64,000 nt of DNA, from the NCBI RefSeq assembly GCF_037126465.1, contig NC_088201.1, positions 133,266,052 to 133,330,051 of the forward strand, written 5' to 3'. Positions 55,754 to 64,000 of this stretch are shown piece after piece. The DNA comes from Ornithodoros turicata. Lineage: Eukaryota; Arthropoda; Arachnida; Ixodida; Argasidae. A program made the translations under genes and the position numbers. Each line of letters begins with the position of its first letter. Positions within the stretch are counted from its first letter, which is position 1. Below the pieces are notes generated by a model. The model saw only the letters and a list, made by a program, of their open reading frames with translations. It did no database searches and was not told the DNA's origin.

Positions 55754-58700
55754 GAGATGTTACATTTCAGGCGCTCATTGACTTTTGGTGAATTACTTGT
55801 TGACTTTGTCCCAAGGTGGAGCTCGCTACAGCTCATTTGCTATCTGTTAATGTTGTGGCGTGTGTTGCGTTTTTTTCTTTGTGTGTTCCAGACTCAGAAC
55901 GATTAATTTGGATCAGGTCAGGTACGTTTCATTTAGACATGGCAAACATAAAGTGGTGTTTCTCAACACAACTTAGCAGTGGTCTTCATGCATTACTGAT
56001 ACAGGCCATTAAGCGTGAATAGAAACCTAGCCAGAGCAGCTGATACACAGAGAGAACGTAGCCCGTGTGTGTTTGTCTTTTCCACCGCAGCCCTTGGGTT
56101 TCCTCCCTGATGGCTACACATATCAGGGATAGGTTTCAGAACCGGTAGTTCCCGCCAAGTGTGAATTGCTTTTCAGGGGATCATCACGCTGGCAGATTAA
56201 ACATATGGTTTAAATTATTTGCAGGACAGGAATTGCGCAGCTTCACACAAATACTACTACTACGACGTAAGAGTGGTTTAAAATCTATATTTTTTGTGTT
56301 CCTGACATTATCACACAAGATGTAGTATCCACTATGATCCTTTATGTGGGGGGTATGTACAGTGCAATCAACAGATGCTATTTACAAATCTGTGTTTTCT
56401 ACTGTGTTGAAATGGGGTAGTTTGTATCTGAGAGCCATAGTGAAACACAGGCCCTCGAGAAACATGGCAACACATTGCAGGGACTCTGGATGCTGCCTAA
56501 ATTTCCAGAACACACAGCTCAAGGCAGCGGTTAAATAACAAGTGGTGAGAGAAATCAAAGATAGTTGCATCCGTAAGCAGTCCGCTGTTGGATTTGCTTC
56601 TGTCAGAGATACGTTATCTCGAAGGGAACGCACGGACACACTCAGAATGATACTAGGGCTGCCTGTGAAATAGAATGAGTAGAGGGGAAGATATATAACC
56701 TTTTTCTTGTCTGTTCACTATGGCCATGCTTGCTAATGCAAAAACAGAAAACAAAAAAAGACAATAGAAAAACACGGAAAGAGCGACCTAAAAGGCTGCC
56801 TGTTCTAGTGCTCACATGGAGGCAATGCAATGAGGTAACATGTTCCATTCATGAATTGTGCATAGTAGTACATATCACAACGGCAACCGATTAATCAGAT
56901 TTTTCTTAAGTACTTTGTTTTTTTTTAGCTTTGTTTGCACAGTCTATTATTGGAGCTTTATGTGATTCCCCTCTTCAGATACTTTAAGATTGCTGATGCT
57001 GTGTAGTTTGTTAATTTTGAAACTGTACTGTGCTGAGGTACAAAAACAGAATTGTCATATCTGCATTTGAGCACATAGGAATAATTTGTAAGTACTTTAC
57101 TTGTTGTCATTAATATTTGCACCAGGTCACAACATTGTTGATTTATGGAAAATGTAAATAAATATATTTATTTGCTTGCCAAACAATGCACAAATGTCTT
57201 CTTTTCTAGTGAGATATTCCCTGTTCACCAGACATAAATGTGGAAAAGTTAAAGGGGCACAATGATGGTAGAGTCTAGCGTTGCTTTTTGCCACTTCACA
57301 TATATGCACTGTTATTCGTGTGCACATGTAGGAATAGGAATGTAGAGGATGCGCATAAAAAATTTCGTATGCAGCCACACATATGGTTCAGAAGATTAAT
57401 TAGATGATGTCCAAGCATATATAATTGTGCTTCATGTGCAATGGGTATGCTAACGGATTGCTTCCATGAAGCCTTTTTATTTATTTTTTTTATAAATTCT
57501 TTCTATAAATGTCATTTTTGATTTTATATAAATTTCATATTACATATTGTATATGTAGCAGACGACACGAGGGGCGTGCAAGACTCGATGTGCCTGCGCA
57601 CGGCGCACGCCATGTGGAGTTCCTCTACATATACTTATATTTTTATAAATTTTATACTAAAAACTCAAGTTACACAGCCCCTGTAAGAGTGCCCTTTGCA
57701 AATGGTTTGATAACGTGTCTCGAACTGTAAAGGTAAGAGGCAATCGAGAATGCTGCAGACAAGGTTGCAACTTACATATTGCTTATCACGTCCTACATAC
57801 AAAGTGCTTTGTACAATAATTCCTGAGCACGGAATTAATCCCGAGGCTGGCCAGTGATGTCACCCACGACGACAAGTCACATAACTGCCTTTAATACTTT
57901 TACACCCCATGGGCTGAGTTGTGAATTGAAAGAGCACTCTACAGAAGGATAAGGTGCACCTGATTTCTAGGATCTATGCTATGCCCTAACTCTTCAGACA
58001 CCACATTTCTAAGTGGCAATATGTGCTCTGGTACTTCTTTTGCGTCTGCATAGTGTGCAACCACATGGCTACTGGAGCTTTCGTGTGCATGTTTTTGTGC
58101 GACGGTGTTCATTACAAACAATATCCAGATGTTAGACATAAAATGCAGTAGTTTGTAGCATACCACACAACGCAGCGTGACATGGGAGTGCGTGATTCAA
58201 AGAAAGCTTCTGGAAAATGCACAGAATCCCACAAAAAGTTTAAAATGTGATTTGTATTTCGTTTTAAGTCTTTCGTCGTTACATATCATCGTCGACGCTG
58301 TTGCACATTGATAAATCGTACGTAAAACTTGTCCCATAGCAGTATGCGGTTTCTCAAATACATAGCACAATTTTCCTGCAGTAATAAAACGCTGTCGGCA
58401 CTTTCTTGCTGACACGGCTGTCGAAACGTCAGCCTCTACAATGGGCAAGTGCTGTAAAGGGGCTAACGCAGACGCGACTTGATACAAATTGTACGTGCTC
58501 ACAAAACACAAACGACGAATTCCAGTCACAACATCGCACAGAGGTTGGTTCGCGAGTGAGTTCGCAGCTGCTGCACTGTTTACTTATCGCGGAACGGTGG
58601 AACCCGGCTGTCCGCCATCTTCAAGCACAGATACGTGAAGCCGCGAGAAGCCGTAGCTGAAATCCACTGACAAGTACGAAGGCGCGTACACGTCACAATG

Positions 58701-60309
58701 CCCGTTCGGGCGCATTTACGTCATAAAAATGGCTGCGCCCATGTGTGTTTCGGAATGAATTACCTATTTTTTTGACATGGTACTGTACCGAACTGAGAGA
58801 ATGAAGGTGTATTTTGGGGAGAGCTGGATGTGGGCTTTCAGAATATCACAACCGTTTCGACTATTTGGGATATCGGCATAGCTGACCTTTAAACGTGAGA
58901 GCCAAACTGGATACCTCCGCCTAATCAGAAAGCATACCTTGCTCGAAAGGACCTATTAAAATTAGTTTAACAGCAGTCAAGAGGACACATTTTATGGAAC
59001 CATTTCAAGTTGAGACGAATATTGTGCTGTTTGAAGTTCTAGCGATTAGCGAATAATCGTCGAAATCAAGTCATCTGGGAATCTCCAAAAGAAATGTATT
59101 CCGCGCTTCAGACAGTCGATTCCTTTTTTTTTTCTTTCGTTTCAAGGTACATCCTTCGTTTTACTAATCTAACGGTCACGTAAGAATGAGTGAAACCGTT
59201 TTAGTATTCCACTCGCTTCGAGATCATGCAACGTGCTACAAAGCGACAGCGTCTTATTGACGTACACTATCAAGCACCGATTTCATTCAACTGTCACATA
59301 TATAACTCTATTTACTTTGTGCAGCAGTCGAAAACACATCTTGCGAGGACGATAATGTTTTTGTGTGGTTGGCGTTCCCAAAGAGCACTTGGAAAAAGCC
59401 AGACGGGTGTCTCCGCCACAGTGTTTCGCGGCTTGTGTTATCATACAAAAAGAAGAAGAAAGAAGAGCGTGTCGGCAAGAGGTATCGCATTTCACATGCT
59501 GCTCCTGCGAAAGGAGAAGCTGTCCACGATGCATTCACGTGATCCCTCCTTCCCTTGAAATAAAACAAAAATTAAGGGTCTTATAAGCTAGCTGTCGAAG
59601 ACTGAGTCCGGTGATTGTGAACCAACCTCCATGGACGACCCTCTTCTCTCTGTCCCGTTCCCAGTGCTAGTTCGTCATGCAAGATGTGAGTGTACCCCTC
59701 GCCCTTATGCCATTTTGGTTATTTTTATTTCGAAACCATCACAGCTGGTAACCACAATACGCGGTCATGCGCTGTTTCTCGATTCGTTGCTTGCTGTTGT
59801 CACAATGAGCAACACAAGTTTGGAAATGCATGTCTATAGAACACCTCTACTTTATAGTGATTGTTGAGAGTATTGTCAGCGGGTTATTTGCTTTAGCGTG
59901 TGGCATGTCCAAAGGCCGTACTCCAACGCAAATGCACGACACAGTATGAGAGACATATCGGAAAATGGAAACGTTAGCCGACTCTTTGATAATGCTGCTT
60001 GTCGTTGTTGCGTGGCACCCGATCAAGATCTTAGCCGTCCCACACTTTGTTCTGATTGAGAAAAGCATTCACAGGATGTTTCGTTTTCCTTTGTTTTGCA
60101 GATTGCTTTTGTACAAGGATGATGCCAAACAAGAATCTGGTAATTTGTAACATGTCCTTCGGTAGTTAAATAAAAGAGTAGAAAAATAATGTGCTAAAAT
60201 AAAAAAGGAATATATACACTGTTGTCTGGTCTCCGACATACATCATTATTTGGGTGTACTTATCACAGTGGCATGGGGAAAAAAAATCATGCTGTCACGC
60301 GCCATGCAT

Positions 60310-60770
60310 TTTTCAAACCGAAACCGAAACTACAGACGGTCTAAAGCTTGAAACAAGGGGGCTTCTGCAACCATTCAAAACCTAGGAATTCCAAACCGAA
60401 ACTAAAACTACACATGGTCATAAACTATACGGGAACCAACATTGGCGTCGGGTCCCGACATCCATCTTGTTAAAACCGAAACCGAAACTACAGACGGCCA
60501 AAGCTTGAAAATTATGGGGCGCTTGGTGGGAATTTTAAGCCGAAACCAAAACTACACATGGTCAGAAACCAACCTAGCTGGCGCTCTAGCGCGGCAGCCA
60601 ACCTAGGTGGCGGGCCCCGACATCCATTTGTTTTTTCAAACGAAACTGAAACTACAGACGGCCAAAGCTTGAAAACTAGAGGGCGCTTGGTGGGAATTTC
60701 AAACCGAAACCAAAACTACACATGGTCGGAAACCTACCTGGCGCTCTGACGCGGCAACCAGCGTAGGTGA
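60310..60770. repeat. Subterminal TGTAGTTTTGGTTTCGG repeats (right, three copies)
   Basis: Mirror of 42375-42715 on the opposite strand with one extra unit (about 60420-60560), bringing the count to three. Confidence 0.8.
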
Positions 60771-60804
60771 CGGACTGATCGTGACGTCAACCCGATCGGA
60801 AAAT

Positions 60805-60895
60805 GCTATTCAATGTCATCGGATGTTATTGCGTGTTATTACATGTCATTGCGTGTTATTAAACGTCATTGCGTGTTATTAAGTGTCATTAAATG
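60805..60895. repeat. Subterminal short tandem repeats (right)
   Basis: Mirror of 42236-42345: repeated ATGTTATTGCGTGTTATTA-type units, about four to five copies. Confidence 0.8.
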
Positions 60896-61203
60896 TGCAA
60901 CCAGGTGCCTATCAAACACTATCGACACGTGAGTTCCCATTGTTTACCTGAGTTAACCGTTACCTTATCCTGGCGGCGCATGTTATTGAAACCTGGGAAC
61001 CCATTGTTCACACTATCGATACATGATTTCCATTGTTTTCTGAGATATCTTATCGTGCGTGTGCGTGTCGCATGTAACCTGAGCGGCCCATTGTTACCAA
61101 GTGCTATATCTATCACTACTCCATGCTCAATATGAGTCCGCGGCCCATACCTGTTTCCCTTGCTACAGCCTGCGAAGTAGCGTTTGATCAAATCGTTCAT
61201 TTT

Positions 61204-61285
61204 CAAGCGACCAAAGAACAAACAGGAGACAAGATCACACACAAGTCGCTCTGTTGTTGTTTCGTGTTTGTTCTTTGGTCGCTTG
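61204..61285. repeat. Hairpin CAAGCGACCAAAGAACAAACA
   Basis: A 21-bp perfect inverted repeat closes a loop of about 40 bp with CACACACAAGTCG. Stem-loop size and the (A)CACAA..AAGTCG loop recall the hairpin at 46917-47009, though stem sequences differ. Confidence 0.75.
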
Positions 61286-61348
61286 TGGATTTACACCAAC
61301 CAGCCCAATCTATATACTTCAGACATTTTGCCAAATCGTCGCCAAAGT

Positions 61349-61570
61349 GGCACTCACTGGCGCCAAATTGTCAGTTTCTATTTTAGCTCGTAATAACTCT
61401 TGATACCAACTTGATACTGACGGTATCATCATAAATTACGTAGTCTGTGTATCGTCTGCGGTCCGTAGCTATTCTCCTTGCTGCACCCTTAGATCTCGGA
61501 TTTAGTCAATTTGTCGTCCAGAAGGCAATCACAGGCGCCAACCTGCCAATTTCATCTGGCAGTCTCCCTA
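61349..61570. repeat. Paralogue of the palindrome's target flank
   Basis: GCGCCAAATTGTC, GTAATAACTCTTGATA and CATAAATTACGTAGTCTGTGTAT match 41910-42003 in direct orientation, and GTAGCTATTCTCCTTGCTGCACCC parallels 61146-61171 on the other side of the insertion. A partial third copy (GGCGCCAACCTGCCAATTTC) starts near 61537. These look like diverged tandem copies of the sequence hit by the large element. Confidence 0.55.
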
Positions 61571-61762
61571 TATCTGGAAAGTCTCATGCTCGTTCTCACA
61601 GTTATACACCACGTTTTATTCTTTATCCTACGCAAAAGCTACCGGGCGTGTTATCGGTGTTGTTATCAGGTCGGGGCGCGAAAAGGGAATTATTCGCCTC
61701 AGATATGTCCTCCTCTCCCTGCCCAAATCTGTTCCTCCTCACGTACTCACGCACCACCCTGT

Positions 61763-61974
61763 AAAAGTCAACTAACGTGCCGGGAATTGCAGATCAATTT
61801 TCGGGTCCAAGAGCAGCATTCCAAGACACCCCCTCTGAAATCCAGCTAGACCTGATAGCTTCCTTGCGTAGTCCTCTACTATCAGGTCTAGCTGGATTTC
61901 AGAGGGGGTGTCTTGGAATGCTGCTCTTGGACCCGAAAATTGATCTGCAACTCCCGGCACGTTAGTTGACTTTT
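61763..61974. mobile_element. Near-perfect 212-bp hairpin element
   Basis: AAAAGTCAACTAACGTGCCGGG at the left and its complement at the right form arms of about 93 bp with only a few differences (for example GAATTGCAG vs GAGTTGCAG), around a short loop (GCTTCCTTGCGTAGTCCTCT). The matching plus- and minus-strand open frames at 61772-61965 are artefacts of this symmetry. It is probably a small foldback MITE; flanking duplication is unclear. Confidence 0.85.
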
Positions 61975-63282
61975 CCGCCCTTCAACATGAGGAGCAGTTC
62001 CTCATATTATCAAGGTCTCGCCGAGACCCAAACGGTATTACCGGAATTTGTGGATACCGATATGGGTCCCGCACGACGTAGTTTCACATGAGGAGCGATT
62101 CCTAGCTTCCCGATTCCAGCACGCCGTCCCTGTTTCTGGTACTCGCAAATACCATCAATTCCGACCCATGTAAGTGCAAAGGTGACATCTACTTCAGCGA
62201 AGAGCAGCGTGTTCCGCGTGTACAAGGACTAGAGTCAAGCGGTCTGCCCATGTTCAGTCCATCTAACCATGAGCAAGCCTCATCAATAGAGGAGCTGTTG
62301 AAATAGAGAGTTGTAATATCAGTGTCTTTCATTAAACTGTCATTTAGTCATCTCTGAACCGACGCATCTCAGTTACCAGTAGGACGCGACGGATGCGTCA
62401 TGGGAGTAAGTATTGTGCAGCCCCGATACGTGCCGCAAAATTTTGGAATTAATACAAAGAAGTACCCTCAACTCTATACCCACTCGCGTGCTGTGGGTTC
62501 AAGCTTGTCTTAGCGGGTGCAATAGTATAGACAGAAAGAAAAAAAAAAGAAAAAAGAAAAGGAGGACGCAAAAGGCTGCTTGTGATGCACCGTTCCACCG
62601 TGCTACGTGTACTCAGCGCAGATTCATGTTTGTCGTACCGTAGCAACTTTAAAAATTCATTACGCGCTTTAAATAAAAAACACCCTGAAGCCATTTTTTG
62701 TAGTGATTACCGGGACACTATGCTACATTTCTGTGCAAATTTCAGCGCTGTCCCACGTTCGCTTTTAGCGCTATTTCTTGTCAAAGTTTCCAATTTTCCG
62801 CCAAATTTCCAAATTTCGCGCCTTTTTGTAGCCAAACGGTCCATAGTCCGGCCGTCAAACTTTCTCAGTGAGTCATATTGATGGGCCCCAACAAGGAAAA
62901 AATATAACATTGAGATTTCTATGTACGGTGTTTTCAAAAAAATTGCTCAACATGGCCGATTTTGCACGTTCTTTTTGATAGCTCGGCTCGCGAATTATCG
63001 GCTTTGCGCGACTGAGATCGTGATCAGAACTGGTGTGACCCTTTCGAAACCGCGTCCCGTTTCAATTTTTTGGATAGGTAAAACCGTTTTTGCTCAGCGC
63101 CCACTGAGACGCATCATGGTTTTAGGCCCGGCGCGGGAGTTCGAAGCCCCCTGACGGCGGTTCTATGCGGACCCCGGGCGAAATACTTCGCAGGGATTAT
63201 GTTCACGTGGACGACAACAACATATATTTTTTTCATGGAAATCAGAGATAGTCGAGCGCCATCATCGGGACGTTTGAGCTGG
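61975..63282. other. No gene recognised
   Basis: Only short open frames without motifs. A purine-rich A/G tract lies near 62531-62562. Confidence 0.3.
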
Positions 63283-63400
63283 AATGACCCCGCTATCTTC
63301 ATTGATCTGAGTAAAGGCTTTGATAAGGTATGCCATGCTAAGTTGATTCTAAAATTAAAAGCATTAATTAGAAATGATAGGATTATGAGTAGTATAGATA
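63283..63400 (+). pseudogene. LINE reverse transcriptase fragment
   Basis: AIFIDLSKGFDKVCHAKLIL is RT motif A (catalytic Asp in FIDLSK) of a non-LTR retrotransposon, followed by LKLKALIRNDRIMSS. Homology is limited to about 38 codons. The rest of the 151-codon frame (63199-63654) is unrelated GC-rich sequence. This is a scrap from a different LINE family than 20185-23383. Confidence 0.65.
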
Positions 63401-64000
63401 GGATGAGATGCACAGACATTGCCACCAGGGCAGCGCCACCGTTGTGTCTGGGCCGACTTCACTTGCGTATTTTTTCCAGCGCCCGGCGGGCGGGCGTGTG
63501 CGGAGGGTCGTCCGCGCTCTTATCGGCGGGGGGAGGGCTGCGTGCGCGCTTACCCTTTCACATTTTTCAGCCTGGGCGGACTTCTTTCGCAATTTTTCCA
63601 TCTGTGCTGACTTCAATCGCAAATTTTTCTCCCGATACAACAGGTGTGCAGTAGGCGGTTTACATGCAAAGGATAGCCATACACAAAAGTACAAGTGAAA
63701 ATATATTTATTAAAGTCATTAGTGTCGGGAATTAAGTTATGACTCCGTGTGAAGGAGAAAAACCCAGCCAAAAACCTGATGCAGAAGAAACACAATACGA
63801 TACACGTAATAAAGGCTATACTTATTACAGGTATGATGCAATAGCATTGAAGGGGTATCACACATCATACACAATATTTTTTATTAATGGTAATCACGCA
63901 AGTTTTCAATTAAGCAGAACTAAAATGTGATAGCACATTTGATCAAAGAAGATATTTTTAATCAACATGATTACAATCAAATTACAAGATTTATTATAAA
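63401..64000. other. No gene recognised
   Basis: A GC-rich stretch (about 63420-63620) is followed by AT-rich sequence to the window end. No motif or bounded repeat was identified. Confidence 0.3.

Larger units (their letters stand above)
52927..58888 (+). mobile_element. Kolobok-like DNA transposon inserted in the right arm
   Basis: A 5,962-bp insertion is present in the right arm and absent at the mirrored site of the left arm. Its ends are AGGTCAGATATGCCGAT and, inverted, AGGTCAGCTATGCCGAT (16 of 17 match), flanked by TTAA at 52923-52926 and 58889-58892. TTAA duplication, AGG-type ends and a THAP-domain coding exon near the left end are characteristic of the Kolobok superfamily; piggyBac also uses TTAA but has different ends and no THAP. 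A TA duplication with AAGG ends would fit equally on sequence alone. A contiguous transposase was not recognised. Exon-like pieces include 54273-54330 (acidic, ending SSTEE) and 56540-56670 (…KDSCIRKQSAVGFASVRDTL…). It carries two younger MITEs. Confidence 0.72.
42013..61120. mobile_element. Giant palindromic Polinton/Maverick-like element
   Basis: Ends are AGTAGTGATAGATATAGC and its exact complement; a perfect 6-bp duplication CCATGC flanks it at 42007-42012 and 61121-61126. Total is 19,108 bp, or about 13.1 kb without the Kolobok-like insertion at 52927-58888. Inverted arms run 42013-47257 and 49783-61120, about 5.3 kb each without the insertion, with near-identical open frames (one 110-codon frame differs at a single residue between arms). 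AG…CT termini, long terminal inverted repeats and 6-bp duplications are the known Polinton/Maverick signature. However, I recognise no polymerase B, integrase, ATPase, protease or capsid gene; frames are short and shifting. It could be a degenerate or non-autonomous Polinton, or a foldback element mimicking one. Confidence 0.7.
49783..61120 (-). repeat. Right arm of the giant inverted repeat, interrupted
   Basis: Mirror copy of 42013-47257, split at 52926/58889 by a Kolobok-like insertion. Arm-to-arm differences are mostly single bases and small indels, plus one extra subterminal repeat copy near 60420-60560. Matching frames are 50513-50695, 51692-51934, 52117-52308, 59226-59558 and 59965-60150 on the plus strand. 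Confidence 0.92.

Noticed and set aside
43452..59558. Matching 110-codon frames in both palindrome arms as a conserved gene
   Set aside because: Their identity reflects the nearly identical DNA arms, not conservation. No family motif is present, and overlapping frames on the other strand are equally open.
61772..61965. Matching open frames on both strands
   Set aside because: They arise from the near-perfect hairpin at 61763-61974.

Overview
The window is repeat-dense animal DNA with no complete, securely recognisable host gene. Its repeat content fits an ixodid (hard) tick best: a Ruka-like tRNA-derived SINE, a non-LTR element with an RNase H domain and a (TTG)n tail, Gypsy pieces, a Harbinger element, and many hAT and TA-flanked foldback MITEs. 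This is inferred from repeat families, not from a marker gene. No bacterial-style operons, rRNA or CRISPR are present. All gene models below are read by eye from splice sites, frames and motifs.

Layout. 1-3.4 kb: no recognisable gene. 3.4-5.8 kb: four TA-flanked foldback elements, two of them inserted back to back inside what was one open reading frame and one of those carrying a nested MITE. 5.9-6.2 kb: Ruka-like SINE with a 13-bp target duplication. 6.3-7.2 kb: decayed Gypsy integrase fragment. 7.8-18.7 kb: an apparent autonomous PIF/Harbinger transposon with two convergent split genes, a MADF/Myb-SANT-like protein (+, four exons seen) and a seven-exon DDE transposase (-); two foldback MITEs and a hAT remnant lie in transposase introns. 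18.7-19.3 kb: Gypsy gag fragment with an adjacent primer-binding-site-like motif. 20.2-23.4 kb: 5'-truncated LINE (RT, RNase H, CCHC-type finger) split by a 1,013-bp hAT element. 23.4-37.4 kb: mostly unassigned, with a 72-bp tandem repeat, a pogo/Tigger-like MITE and a few exon-like open stretches. 37.4-39.9 kb: two adjacent tandem arrays (units about 195 and 125 bp), the first broken by a hAT element. 40.5-41.0 kb: another hAT element.

42,013-61,120 is the standout. It is a 19.1-kb near-palindrome with about 5.3-kb inverted arms, ends AGTAGTG...CACTACT, and a perfect 6-bp target duplication CCATGC. Long terminal repeats, AG...CT ends and a 6-bp duplication are the signature of Polinton/Maverick elements, but no Polinton gene is recognisable. 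Its right arm carries a 5,962-bp insertion flanked by TTAA, with AGG...CCT ends and a THAP-like exon, as in Kolobok transposons. The left arm preserves the empty site. The Kolobok-like insert itself holds a hAT MITE with a perfect 8-bp duplication and a foldback MITE, so three levels of nesting can be ordered in time. 61-64 kb holds two hairpin elements and a LINE reverse transcriptase scrap.

These genes do not form a cellular pathway. They are transposition proteins and their non-autonomous followers. The paired Harbinger genes (DNA-binding MADF protein plus DDE nuclease) are the only set that looks like a cooperating system. Most of its coding breaks fall in homopolymer runs.
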